From the NCBI GenBank assembly GCA_019113825.1, contig DXGR01000079.1, positions 1 to 35,349 on the forward strand: a stretch of 35,349 bases of DNA, given 5' to 3'. The notes beneath the pieces are model-generated. The model did not search any database. It saw only the letters and a program-made list of their open reading frames with translations, and had not been told where the DNA came from. Shown piece by piece: positions 1-8,492 of the stretch (positions are counted from its first letter, which is position 1; the number at the start of each line of letters is the position of its first letter). This DNA comes from Candidatus Stackebrandtia excrementipullorum (GTDB lineage Bacteria; Actinomycetota; Actinomycetes; Mycobacteriales; Micromonosporaceae). Made by a program: the position numbers and the translations under genes.

Positions 1-1505
1 TCCCAATACCCACTGTGCGCCTCTCCTCGGCTGCCGTCATAGCGGGGCGATTCGAACACCCTGGCACCGAACTCCTCCTTGACCGGCGCGGTGTTGTGCG
101 CCCACGACGCGTCCGGAACAACATGAATGGCGTCATTGGGAGCCGTCGTCGCGTACACGTTCTCCGCGCCGATACCCAGATCCGACGCGTGATCGGCCCC
201 CACACCGGGACTACCCACGAAGATCATCTGATCGGTGGCCACGCCACCGTCGGTACCCGCGTGACCGACCACCGTACTGCCGTACGAATGCCCCATCATC
301 GTGTAGTTCGCGCCCGAACCGTTCGCCACGTGCAGTCCGTCCTGGAAGCCCTGCAAATCGGAGGTGGCGTTCGCCGCATACGACGGCAACGCCGCGTGCG
401 CGAGAGTGTCCGGAGCGTCGTATCCCAGCCACATGATGCCGGCGGTCGACTCGTCACTACGCATGTTCGCGTCGAAGACCATACGATCCGTGCGCGTGAT
501 ATCGCCCCCGATGGTCGCCACATCCGCACCGGTACCGGGCACGGACGTCAACACGTTCTGCGCCGTGTCCGGGTTGCCGATCGCCACAATGGCCTGGCCG
601 TCCCCGGACGGATCGAAGTTCATCAGATACGCCCGCTCGTCGTACTCGCCCAGCCCCGCCGTGTTCAGACGATCCTGGATCGCCTCCATCCCGCCCAGCC
701 GACCGTTGAGATCATCGATCTCCGCCTGAACCGCGTACCACTCCGTCTGTGCACCGGGACCGCGCAACCCGGACTTGTGCAACTCCAACTCTTCGATCTG
801 CCGACGAGTGTCCTCGATGCCGTTGGCCAACAACGTGCGCGACGCGATGTCCCGGTCCACCGCTGGAACACCGTCCATGCCGGCCACGATACTCGGATGG
901 TTCTCCAACATGAACCGGCGCTCGGCGTCACTGAGGCCGTCCCACCAGTCCCGGTTCTGTTGCGCGGACCAGTCCTCGCTCGGCATCGTCGCGGGTGCCG
1001 CCCCCGGCGGTGCACCACCCGGCCCGCCGTAACCTTCCAGCGCTCCGACGGCCGCGTTGTCCGCGTTGTTGGCCGCCGTCACGGCCGCGTCGATCATCGT
1101 GGACACGGTCGCCGCCAAAGCCTTGTACCGAAGGTCCTCCAACGGTGGGAGCCCCGGAGGAACCACGACCGCTCCATCGGCGGTGATGATCAACGGTGTA
1201 CCGGCGGCGGCGTCGTGAGCGGCCATGAGCTGTTCCTTGGCGCTGTTGAGTTGATCGACCAGGTCGATCAACACCACCTTGCCGTAGTGCATGGCCTGCG
1301 CGCCCTCCTCCAACGCCGGCACCTGATCGCGGAGGCTGTTGGCCGCGGCGACGGCGTCGTCACCTTTCCACACCCCGTCGCCGATGTCGGAGAACGACAG
1401 AGCCGACTCCACGTCACTCTCGAGCTGGTTCGCCATGACGCCTGCGGCGTCGGCGGCACTCGTCAGGTTGCCGGTGTCCAGGTTGAGGAGTTCGGCGTAA
1501 TTCAT
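1..1505 (-). CDS. DUF1023-type alpha/beta hydrolase with WXG-like N-terminal domain (3' end outside window)
   Basis: About 501 codons are visible, read leftwards from ATG 1505 to the window edge, so the C-terminus is missing. Residues about 1-120 are helical and Asn/Ala-rich, as in WXG100-like heads. A Gly/Pro/Ala linker follows near 160-175. Residues about 300-500 form an alpha/beta hydrolase fold with nucleophile elbow GHSYGS (Ser407), a likely acid in APNDAIH (Asp458) and a likely catalytic His497 in EAHSGYW. DUF1023 hydrolases are common next to actinobacterial ESX loci. The helical head plus enzyme domain suggests an ESX-secreted esterase or effector, but this is inference. The start has only a weak GGATGG-like site upstream. 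It may be monocistronic or lead an operon that continues off the window. The family call is fairly sure; the substrate is unknown. Confidence 0.85.
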   Translation of the reverse strand, partial: MNYAELLNLDTGNLTSAADAAGVMANQLESDVESALSFSDIGDGVWKGDDAVAAANSLRDQVPALEEGAQAMHYGKVVLIDLVDQLNSAKEQLMAAHDAAAGTPLIITADGAVVVPPGLPPLEDLRYKALAATVSTMIDAAVTAANNADNAAVGALEGYGGPGGAPPGAAPATMPSEDWSAQQNRDWWDGLSDAERRFMLENHPSIVAGMDGVPAVDRDIASRTLLANGIEDTRRQIEELELHKSGLRGPGAQTEWYAVQAEIDDLNGRLGGMEAIQDRLNTAGLGEYDERAYLMNFDPSGDGQAIVAIGNPDTAQNVLTSVPGTGADVATIGGDITRTDRMVFDANMRSDESTAGIMWLGYDAPDTLAHAALPSYAANATSDLQGFQDGLHVANGSGANYTMMGHSYGSTVVGHAGTDGGVATDQMIFVGSPGVGADHASDLGIGAENVYATTAPNDAIHVVPDASWAHNTAPVKEEFGARVFESPRYDGSRGEAHSGYW

Positions 1506-1854
1506 ACGGGACCATCCATCGTGATGCTGCGGGACGGCGACCAAAGGGCGAGAGTCGTCGTCGGGCAAATACCAGTGGGCCCAAACGGGCGGTTTCTGCG
1601 ACGGGTCTGCACGGTGTTCTCCTACGGACCGTTCAACCACCCGCCGTGTGAGGGGTGTGACACGGACGTCGGCGACGGCAACGAGGTTCGGCCGCCCGCA
1701 CGGTGATACGGAGAATAATCCATTTTCGTCGGCGGTGGAAGAGCCGACGTCAACGGTCTCCTGTGATCGTCGACCTGTTACCGCCCCGGCGACGATCACG
1801 TCAACCTACGTTCATCCTCACGCCACCGTCCACGACGATCCGTTCTCGTCTCGG
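1506..1854. other. Intergenic region between hydrolase gene and acidic protein gene
   Basis: This is about 350 bp between two minus-strand genes. It must hold the promoter of the hydrolase gene and the 3' end of the upstream transcript. I found no clear hairpin terminator, no convincing promoter boxes and no RNA gene. The open frames that cross it on the plus strand have Arg-rich low-complexity translations typical of antisense frames in GC-rich DNA. Confidence 0.5.
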
Positions 1855-2469
1855 TCACGACTCGACGTCGGTCCGCGTGTTCTGGCCACCGCCGACGGCC
1901 GGGCCCCGAAATCGCGCCACCGGTCGCGAGGCGTTACGTCGATCCTCTCCGGTGCGCCACACCGGGGAGCGAACCTGCTGTATCGGGACGGTGACGTGGT
2001 CGTCCGACGCGGGTTCCCGCGTGGGCTCCGGCATGGAGCGATACCTCGCTTCCACTCGAGGTGTCTCCGCTTCGACGGTCGGCGTCTCGGCCCGTTCCAC
2101 GGAGTCGACGACGGGAGACTCCGCCGCTGGCCTCTCGTCGCGGGGCGCCGCCAATCGGGATCGAGGCACGGGTGACAGCACCGCGGCGGGTTGCTCCTGG
2201 TCGGGGTCCACCTCGTCAACGACCTCCGAGCGTCGGCGTCGTATCGAGGCACGCAGGCGCCTACGCCACGAGGTCGTACGTTCGGTCGACTCCGACTCCT
2301 CCTCGTCGACGGCGTCGTCTTCGGGGCCCGCCTCCTCCTCGGAGTCGGGCTCGTCTTCGGTCTCCTGCTGCGCCTCCGGAGACAACAGGCGGCGTGACTC
2401 CAAAAGGGACGGAAATGGCGAGACCGCTTCCTCTTGACCGTCCACAGCGTCATTCGTATCGCGATTCAT
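1855..2469 (-). CDS. Acidic, disordered protein of unknown function in the ESX locus
   Basis: A 204-residue frame from ATG 2469 to TGA 1855-1857. It has no hydrophobic segment and no recognised domain. Residues about 30-60 are a run of Glu/Asp, followed by an Arg-rich patch (RRRLRASIRRRR) and then a Pro/Glu/Val/Arg-rich tail. It is probably intrinsically disordered. I prefer this frame over the overlapping Arg/Pro-rich frames because its composition is balanced and Glu/Val-rich. An AAGGAT lies about 16 bases before the ATG, farther than usual, so the start is uncertain. The gene diverges from mycP and shares the palindromic intergenic region, which suggests co-regulation with the secretion system. 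A role as an ESX accessory or substrate is inference only. Confidence 0.5.
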   Translation of the reverse strand: MNRDTNDAVDGQEEAVSPFPSLLESRRLLSPEAQQETEDEPDSEEEAGPEDDAVDEEESESTERTTSWRRRLRASIRRRRSEVVDEVDPDQEQPAAVLSPVPRSRLAAPRDERPAAESPVVDSVERAETPTVEAETPRVEARYRSMPEPTREPASDDHVTVPIQQVRSPVWRTGEDRRNASRPVARFRGPAVGGGQNTRTDVES

Positions 2470-2513
2470 CGGGTGCGACTCGGAAATCCTTGTGATACGC
2501 GAGGGACATCGTT

Positions 2514-2541
2514 CGAGCACGTTATGGCCATAACGTGCTCG
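2514..2541. promoter_or_regulatory. Perfect 28-bp palindrome, candidate operator
   Basis: The half-site CGAGCACGTTATGG is followed directly by its exact reverse complement, centred at 2527/2528. It lies between the divergent acidic-protein gene and mycP and overlaps the -35 position of the candidate mycP promoter. Perfect dyads of this size next to start sites usually bind a homodimeric repressor. An RNA hairpin in the 5' region is possible but less likely, because the symmetry has no loop. Confidence 0.65.
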
Positions 2542-2553
2542 TGCGATTAGTCT
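2525..2553 (+). promoter_or_regulatory. Candidate mycP promoter
   Basis: A -10 box TAGTCT (2548-2553) ends 7 bases before ATG 2561, so transcription would begin at or next to the start codon. A weak -35 TGGCCA (2525-2530, 4 of 6 matches) lies 17 bp upstream, inside the centre of the palindrome. Confidence 0.4.
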
Positions 2554-2560
2554 ATCCGCC

Positions 2561-3727
2561 ATGCGTGGAGTTTGCGCAATGCTGCTTGCCGGAATCATCG
2601 GCGCCACCCTGGCCGTGGCCACGGCCCGACCCGCGACGGCCGCCGACTGCGCCCCACTGACCGACGAAGGCGAACTCGACCACATCCCCTGGGGCCAACG
2701 ACGCCTCGCCCCCGAACGGGTCTGGCCGCTCACCACCGGCGACGGGGTCAAGGTCGCCGTCATCGATTCCGGAGTCTCCGACGCCCACGATGTCCTCAGC
2801 GACAAGGTCACGCCCGTCGCCAACCTCGTACCCGACGACCTCACCGCCGACTGCGACCTCGTCGGGCACGGGACCTCCATCGCCGGCATCATCGCCGGAC
2901 GCGCCGACACCGATTCACCGTTCAGCGGGATGGCGCCCGACGCCGAGATCCTCTCCATCCGCGTCATGCCCGACCTGAAACCAGTCAACAGCGACGACAT
3001 CCCTCAACGACTCGCCTCCGCGATCCGTCAAGCCGTCGACGCCGGAGCCGACGTCATCAATCTCTCCATCCAGGTCAGCAGCAGCAACGTATTGCGTGAG
3101 GCCGTCGAATACGCGGCCGACAACGACGTCGTCATGGTCGCCGCCGCAGGCAACCAGGGCGGCAGCGACGGAAGCAACCTCCCCCAATACCCCGCCGCCT
3201 ACGACAACGACGCGGTCATCGCGGTGACCAGCACGGACCCGGCCGGTCAGCCGGCGTCGTCCTCGAACACCGGCGACTACATCGACCTGGCCGCGCCGGG
3301 AGTCGAGATCGAAGGCCCCGGACCGAAAGGGAAGGGCTTCACGGGGGGACCCGACGCCAGCGGCACCAGTTTCGCCACCGCTTTCGTATCGGGCACGGCG
3401 GCGCTCCTACGTGAACGGTTCCCACGCGCCGACGCGGAGGAGATCGCCGCCCGCATGATCGTCACCGCCGAACACCCGGCGCAAGGATGGAACCCCACGG
3501 TCGGGTTCGGGATGGTCGACCCCTATCGGGCCGTCACCACCGAACTGGAGACAAGTCTCGCTCCACAGAGCCGTGCGGTGCCTCCCGTCCTCCACCTCCG
3601 CGGCGACGAACAGGCGGGACCGCGAAAAACCGCGACGTGGATGCTCGTCGGCGCCGTCTGCATCGTGACACTGATCGGCGTCGGCCGCGAAGTCGTTCCG
3701 CGTATCCGACGCCGATCACACATGTAG
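2561..3727 (+). CDS. mycP: Mycosin, ESX-associated subtilisin-like serine protease
   Basis: A 388-residue S8 protease anchored outside the membrane, which in ESX systems stabilises the secretion machine and trims substrates. It has an N-terminal signal sequence ending near TAAD, a catalytic triad Asp69 (AVIDSG), His103 (GHGTS) and Ser270 (SGTSFAT), an oxyanion Asn in the AAAGNQGG stretch, and a C-terminal transmembrane helix at about 363-380 followed by an Arg-rich cytosolic tail. Length and layout match mycosins. There are two possible starts. ATG 2561 fits a leaderless transcript and gives an Arg in the n-region. ATG 2579 has a GGAG 8 bases upstream but leaves a signal peptide with no positive charge. 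The gene is convergent with the WXG100 pair. Confidence 0.93.
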   Translation: MRGVCAMLLAGIIGATLAVATARPATAADCAPLTDEGELDHIPWGQRRLAPERVWPLTTGDGVKVAVIDSGVSDAHDVLSDKVTPVANLVPDDLTADCDLVGHGTSIAGIIAGRADTDSPFSGMAPDAEILSIRVMPDLKPVNSDDIPQRLASAIRQAVDAGADVINLSIQVSSSNVLREAVEYAADNDVVMVAAAGNQGGSDGSNLPQYPAAYDNDAVIAVTSTDPAGQPASSSNTGDYIDLAAPGVEIEGPGPKGKGFTGGPDASGTSFATAFVSGTAALLRERFPRADAEEIAARMIVTAEHPAQGWNPTVGFGMVDPYRAVTTELETSLAPQSRAVPPVLHLRGDEQAGPRKTATWMLVGAVCIVTLIGVGREVVPRIRRRSHM

Positions 3728-3765
3728 GGGGAATCCGAGGGTGAGGTTGCAGTCGAACCCGCCGA

Positions 3766-4050
3766 CTAGCCGAACTGGGCGGCGTTGCGCGCAACCGTGG
3801 CCTGGGTGCCCTCGTTGGCGACACCCACCTGACGGCCGATCTGCTGCAGAACCTCCTGCAGACTGAAGTCCTCGGCGTTCCAGGCCTCCTGCAGTTCCTG
3901 GAAGGCCTGACGGTCGTCGGACTCCCACTCCATACCCTGCAACTGGCCCATGAGCTGCTCCACGACCTGGATCAACTCGGTACCGGTCTGGATGATGTTT
4001 CCCTCCAGATCGGCAAGCTGTGAAAAGTTGGCTGCGATCATGCCGGCCAT
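3766..4050 (-). CDS. WXG100 (EsxA-like) protein with W-E-S in place of W-x-G
   Basis: A 94-residue helical-hairpin protein of the WXG100 family, expected to pair with the upstream-encoded partner and leave the cell through the ESX channel. The turn carries Trp42-Glu43-Ser44 instead of Trp-x-Gly. The flanking helices are Gln/Glu/Leu-rich and amphipathic. It starts at ATG 4050 with GAGGAG 7 bases upstream; an internal ATG at codon 4 is the alternative. It lies 24 bp downstream of the other WXG100 gene, which is the usual tandem arrangement. I see no YxxxD/E export motif at its C-terminus; the signal may lie on the partner or be degenerate. Confidence 0.88.
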   Translation of the reverse strand: MAGMIAANFSQLADLEGNIIQTGTELIQVVEQLMGQLQGMEWESDDRQAFQELQEAWNAEDFSLQEVLQQIGRQVGVANEGTQATVARNAAQFG

Positions 4051-4074
4051 GGCCGACTCCTCTCTGTTGGGGGA

Positions 4075-4377
4075 TTAGGCGATGGCGGCGCTGGCCTGGT
4101 TGAAACCGGAACTTTGCACCATGTCGTTTTCCTCGTGGTTGACACCCGCGGTGCCCACATCGGTTCCGATGTTGTCGAGGACCTGGTTGAGTTTGAACGA
4201 AAAGTCCTGGTACTTGGTGATAGAGCCCTGGCAGGCCTCGGCGGCCTGCCCCATCCACCTGGTGTCGCCGAGGTAGCCGTCGAGCTTCGAGATGAGTCCA
4301 CGGGCAATGGCGGCGGTTTCGGCGATCTGCGCCGAACCGGTGGCGACACTACCGGTATCTACGTTGAGAAAGTCCAT
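4075..4377 (-). CDS. WXG100 (EsxB/CFP-10-like) protein
   Basis: A 100-residue WXG100 protein with canonical Trp41-Met42-Gly43 between two amphipathic helices. It is the first gene of the esx pair and the probable heterodimer partner of the next gene. It starts at ATG 4377 with an AAAGGG site 6 bases upstream. The C-terminal tail (about residues 80-100) is polar and flexible, as in EsxB proteins that bind the third ATPase domain of EccC, but no clear YxxxD/E is present. A good promoter lies upstream, between this gene and the end of eccC, so the pair can be expressed more strongly than the core. Confidence 0.9.
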   Translation of the reverse strand: MDFLNVDTGSVATGSAQIAETAAIARGLISKLDGYLGDTRWMGQAAEACQGSITKYQDFSFKLNQVLDNIGTDVGTAGVNHEENDMVQSSGFNQASAAIA

Positions 4378-4456
4378 GTGCAGCCCTTTCTTGTGGCGGC
4401 GATACAGCGTGAAGCCGCAATATCGCTTGACCCTAGAGGATCAATCGGTGGTTGAG

Positions 4457-4485
4457 AAAGTATCGATAGATGAACCGAATGACAA
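4457..4485 (-). promoter_or_regulatory. Candidate promoter of the WXG100 gene pair
   Basis: On the minus strand TTGTCA (4485-4480) and TACTTT (4462-4457) are separated by exactly 17 bp, a good housekeeping-sigma layout. Predicted transcription starts near 4450, giving a leader of about 70 bases before ATG 4377. Confidence 0.5.
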
Positions 4486-4496
4486 CTATGGATTTC

Positions 4497-7400
4497 TTAT
4501 GGGCTCGGCTCCTGCTGTGCGAATTTGGACGGTTTGAGTGCGGTGTGTATCAGCGCGGCGCCTTCACGTCGCACGAGTGTGCCCCGACCCGGAGGCTGTT
4601 GCGACGGACGAAGCCGACCGAACAACGGGCCCTCGTCGGGAGAACCAGACATCATCAGGGTTGGAGTCTGAAGCTCACGCAGCGCCTGCATGACCGGCTC
4701 CAACAGTCCACGAGAGGCGCCGCCCATGCGCCGGGTCACGATCACGTGCATACCGATGTCCCGCGCCTGCGGCAGCAGCGGAATCAACGCGTGCAACGGA
4801 TTCGGCTTCTGTGAGGCCACCAGGTCGTAGTCGTCGACGATGAAGTAGACATCCGACCCGGTCCACCAGTCCCGCGCGTAGAGGCGCTCCGGGGTGATAT
4901 CCGGTCCCGGCAACCGCTGGCGCAGCGCCTCCGCGAACTCCGCCACCGACTTCGCGGCCGTAGCCGAGTCCGCAGCATAGGCGACCTGTCTGTCGGCCGG
5001 TTCCACCTCACCCAACAGAGTGCGGCGATAGTCGACGACGACGAATTTGGGCGGCTTCTCCGCCCGGGATCGACACAGCTGCTTGATCAGGACACGCAAC
5101 AGATTCGTCTTCCCGCTTTCCGAGTCGCCGAGAACGACGAAGTGCGGAGTCGTCGAAAAGTCGATGCCGACCGGAGCCAACCGCGCCTCGTCGATACCGA
5201 AGAAGACCTCGTGCCCGGATTCGTAAGCCGGAACATCGTCCATCGGCAACAAACGCGGCAACAGTTTCACCGGGGGCGCCGCCGGACGAGTCCACGCCTC
5301 CGCCGATCGCCGCGTGAAGTCCTCCAGGCCCGCCAACAAATCATCGGTCTCGCTGCTTCCGTCAACCCTCGGCAGAGCCGACAGCACCGCGTGACCGCCC
5401 TCCACCAGGCCTCGCCCGGGTGCACGATCGGGCACGTTCTTCGCGGCCTTACGGTCGATCTCCGAGTCGATCGCGTCACCCAGCCGCAGTTCGATCCGGG
5501 TGCCGAACTGGTCACGCAACGGCGGACGCATATCGGTCCACCGGTTGGCACTCAACGCGAGGTGAACGCCATAGGCCAGACCACGCTGCGCAATGGCGAA
5601 CACCTCGTCCATCTGGTCGGCGAACTCCTCCTTGAACACCGGCCATCCGTCGATGACGATCATGACGTCCCCGAACGGGTCGGTGACTCGACCCTCGGCA
5701 CGCGCTCGTCGGTAGGTCGCCATGGTGTCGATACCCGTCTCGGCGAACCTCGCCTCCCGTTCGTCGATCACCTCCAGAGCCTGCGCCAGAATGCGCCGCA
5801 CCGTTTCGGGCTGCTGCCGGGAACCCACACCACCGACGTGCGGCAGATCCGCCAACGCCCGCAACGCGCCGCCACCCAGGTCGATCCCGTAAACCTGCAT
5901 GTTGTCCGGCGTGTGCGTCAAGGCGACGGAGCCGACAATAGACCGCAACACGGTGCTCTTCCCCGACTGCGGGCCACCGACGACCGCGACATGCCCACCG
6001 GCACCCGCCAGGTCCAACGTGAGCAGGTCACGCCGCTGCTCAAGCGGACGGTCGACGAACCCGACGGGGAACCGCAACGAGTCGGGCGGCCAGTCGGCCG
6101 CGTGCAGACCCCGACGCGCGTTGGCGTCGACCCGGGTGAACAGCGTGTCCAACGACGGTGCCTTGTCCAACGGCGGCAGCCACACCCGGTGAGCCGGCGG
6201 GCCCTTGCCCTCGACTCGGTCCACCAATACCGCCATGAGCGTGTCGGTGTCCTCATCGGAGGTAACGGGCTCGGGCGCCGGTGTCGAATCCAGGCTCAAC
6301 GGCTGATGGGACACTCCGAACTCGAGGATGCGTTCCGGCTGTGCCGCCGCACGAGCCACCCCGCGGCGGCGACGGAACCGCCGGTACGGTCCCGACACAT
6401 ACGCCGCGCGAAATCGCAGCATCGTGTCCTGATCCAGCTTGAGGTATCCGTGTCCGGGAGCCTGCGGCAACTCATAGGCGTCCGGAACACCGAGGACGGT
6501 GCGCGACTCGATCGCCGAAAAAGTTCGCAGACCGATGCGGTACGACAGGTGCGTGTCCAACCCACGCAGCCGCCCTTCTTCGAGCCGTTGACTGGCAAGC
6601 AACAGGTGTACCCCGAGCGACCTACCCACTCGACCGATCTGAACGAACAGGTTGATGAAGTCCGGACGCGCGGTCAACAGCTCGGAGAACTCGTCACAGA
6701 TGATCATCAAACTCGGCAACGGTGGGAGCGCCGCACCTGCGCGCCGTTCCCGTTCGTAGTCACGCTGCGACACAAAATTGCCGGCGTCGCGCAACAGCTC
6801 CTGACGCCGGATGATCTCACCGTTGATCGCGTCGGCCATACGGTCGACCAGCGACAGTTCGTCGGCGAGGTTCGTGATGACCGCGCTGGTGTGCGGCAAC
6901 CTGTCGAGGGTCGCGAACGTCGCGCCACCCTTGAAGTCGACCAACACAAAATTGAGTTCCTGCGAAGAATGCGTCATCGCCAGCGCCGACACGATCGTGC
7001 GCAGCAATTCGGACTTGCCCGAACCGGTGGCGCCGATGATCAGACCATGCGGGCCCATACCGCCTTGGGCGGCCTCCTTGAAGTCCAGGACCACCTTGCC
7101 GCCGTGAGGGTCCAGGCCCAACGGAATGACGAGACGTTCGGCCTCGGGAGCGGCGGCCTGCCAGGTACGGCGCGGGTCCCAACCACCCACATCGGGTACA
7201 CCCAGCAGGTCCGGCAGGTCCATCGACACCGCCAACGGTTCGGCGGCGGCGGTCGTCGTGGCCAACCGGTACCGAGAGATCTGACGAGCCAACGCGGTGG
7301 CTTTTATCACGCTCAACGCGTCGGGTGTGCCGATCGCGGTCCGCTCGTTGCCTTGCGTGATGTGCAACGAGTCCGGTTGCACCTCCATCCCGGCCAACCA

Positions 7401-8492
7401 TTCGGGCATCCGTTTGGGAAAACGTGAACCGAACTCGATGACGGTGGTTCCCGACAGCCCCGGGCCGGTCAGCCTGCACGCCGAGTCGACCTCACCGCCG
7501 TCCTGAATGAGAACGACGTGCCGCCCCTCGTGTACCGGCGCCACCGGAGCCTGGCCTCTGCTGCGGTCGGACAGGACGTCCTCCATCAGCGATTCGAGCT
7601 CACTCAACGACCCGCCCACGAGGCGGCGCGGCCCCACGGCGTCGAGATTGTCCTCCAGCTGACAGTGGGGGAGCCATTTCATCCACTCCCAATCGCGGCG
7701 GCGCGCCGGGTCGGCGACCACGACCAGGCACAGGTCCTCCGGGGAATGAAACGTCGCCAGCTGCGACACCATCGCGCGGACCAGGGCGCGGGCCGCATCG
7801 TCGTCACCGTGAACCCGGATGCGCCGAAAACCACGGACCGTCAACGCCAACGGCAGGTTCCGAACCGTCGACTGTGCCTTGATAAACCGCCGCAACGCCA
7901 TGGCGCTCATCGGTTCCAGGTCCTCGACCGGTTTGGTCTCCTCGGTCCTCAGATTCACCGCGAGCTGCTGCTTGCCCACGGCGACACGCACCTCACAGAA
8001 ATCCTCGTCGGTGTTGCGTCGCTCCCACAGACGGACCGAAGCGGCCACGTTCCACAACGCGTCCGGGGCCGGGTGCCGCCAGTTCATCGCCGACCGCTGT
8101 TGGTCCGCGGCTCGACGGACCCGGCGACGGGCCTGCGCCAGGTAACGCATGTAGTCGCGGCGATCGTTCGTCATCTGGTGCCGATCGGATCGACCACCAC
8201 CCAAAAACGACGTCGCGACCATGGCGAGCATCGCGACCGCGAACAACCCGCCGATGACCAGCATCGGTCCGCCGAAACCGCGACGGGTCATGTACATGAG
8301 GGCCATGGCGCCGAACAACAGGAACATGGGAAGCATCTGCAGCGTCTGCGCCATGCTGCGTTGCGCCGGCTGGGGTAGGTCCGGCGGTGCCTTGAGTTCC
8401 AGTTCACCGGCGGGCAGCACGGGGCCGACTTTGCGCAGCGGTCGGCGGAAGTGCACGTTGCCCAAGTTGCGCTCCCATCGATCAATCGCCAT
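4497..8492 (-). CDS. eccC: EccC, FtsK/SpoIIIE-type ATPase of the ESX system
   Basis: A single-chain EccC of about 1331 residues, the motor of type VII secretion. Two transmembrane helices lie near residues 55-95. Three FtsK-like ATPase domains follow, with Walker A motifs GATGSGKS (about 486), GGPQSGKS (about 837) and GDSESGKT (about 1119). Matching Walker B-type strands are IICDEF, IVIDGW and FIVDDY; only the first has the canonical acidic pair followed by Phe, as in other EccC proteins where domain 1 is the active one. The start is uncertain. ATG 8492 has no clear ribosome site and a TCTAAT box sits immediately before it; an in-frame GTG at codon 14 is possible. It diverges from eccD. Confidence 0.95.
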   Translation of the reverse strand: MAIDRWERNLGNVHFRRPLRKVGPVLPAGELELKAPPDLPQPAQRSMAQTLQMLPMFLLFGAMALMYMTRRGFGGPMLVIGGLFAVAMLAMVATSFLGGGRSDRHQMTNDRRDYMRYLAQARRRVRRAADQQRSAMNWRHPAPDALWNVAASVRLWERRNTDEDFCEVRVAVGKQQLAVNLRTEETKPVEDLEPMSAMALRRFIKAQSTVRNLPLALTVRGFRRIRVHGDDDAARALVRAMVSQLATFHSPEDLCLVVVADPARRRDWEWMKWLPHCQLEDNLDAVGPRRLVGGSLSELESLMEDVLSDRSRGQAPVAPVHEGRHVVLIQDGGEVDSACRLTGPGLSGTTVIEFGSRFPKRMPEWLAGMEVQPDSLHITQGNERTAIGTPDALSVIKATALARQISRYRLATTTAAAEPLAVSMDLPDLLGVPDVGGWDPRRTWQAAAPEAERLVIPLGLDPHGGKVVLDFKEAAQGGMGPHGLIIGATGSGKSELLRTIVSALAMTHSSQELNFVLVDFKGGATFATLDRLPHTSAVITNLADELSLVDRMADAINGEIIRRQELLRDAGNFVSQRDYERERRAGAALPPLPSLMIICDEFSELLTARPDFINLFVQIGRVGRSLGVHLLLASQRLEEGRLRGLDTHLSYRIGLRTFSAIESRTVLGVPDAYELPQAPGHGYLKLDQDTMLRFRAAYVSGPYRRFRRRRGVARAAAQPERILEFGVSHQPLSLDSTPAPEPVTSDEDTDTLMAVLVDRVEGKGPPAHRVWLPPLDKAPSLDTLFTRVDANARRGLHAADWPPDSLRFPVGFVDRPLEQRRDLLTLDLAGAGGHVAVVGGPQSGKSTVLRSIVGSVALTHTPDNMQVYGIDLGGGALRALADLPHVGGVGSRQQPETVRRILAQALEVIDEREARFAETGIDTMATYRRARAEGRVTDPFGDVMIVIDGWPVFKEEFADQMDEVFAIAQRGLAYGVHLALSANRWTDMRPPLRDQFGTRIELRLGDAIDSEIDRKAAKNVPDRAPGRGLVEGGHAVLSALPRVDGSSETDDLLAGLEDFTRRSAEAWTRPAAPPVKLLPRLLPMDDVPAYESGHEVFFGIDEARLAPVGIDFSTTPHFVVLGDSESGKTNLLRVLIKQLCRSRAEKPPKFVVVDYRRTLLGEVEPADRQVAYAADSATAAKSVAEFAEALRQRLPGPDITPERLYARDWWTGSDVYFIVDDYDLVASQKPNPLHALIPLLPQARDIGMHVIVTRRMGGASRGLLEPVMQALRELQTPTLMMSGSPDEGPLFGRLRPSQQPPGRGTLVRREGAALIHTALKPSKFAQQEPSP

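Noticed and set aside
15-1706. 563-codon open frame on the plus strand
   Set aside because: It lies fully antisense to the DUF1023 hydrolase gene. Its translation is rich in Arg, His and Val with no domain, as expected for a shadow frame in GC-rich DNA.
1855-3000. Longer 381-codon minus-strand frame starting inside mycP
   Set aside because: The part beyond 2469 is antisense to the well-supported mycP gene and reads as Ser/Arg-rich noise. Only the segment from ATG 2469 is kept.
3728-3765. Possible terminator between mycP and the WXG100 pair
   Set aside because: Only a 5-bp AGTCG/CGACT stem is present, too weak to report as a terminator.
5142-7427. 761-codon open frame on the plus strand
   Set aside because: Antisense to eccC. 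The product is Arg/Gln/His-rich and has no motif, and eccC has three intact Walker motifs on the other strand.
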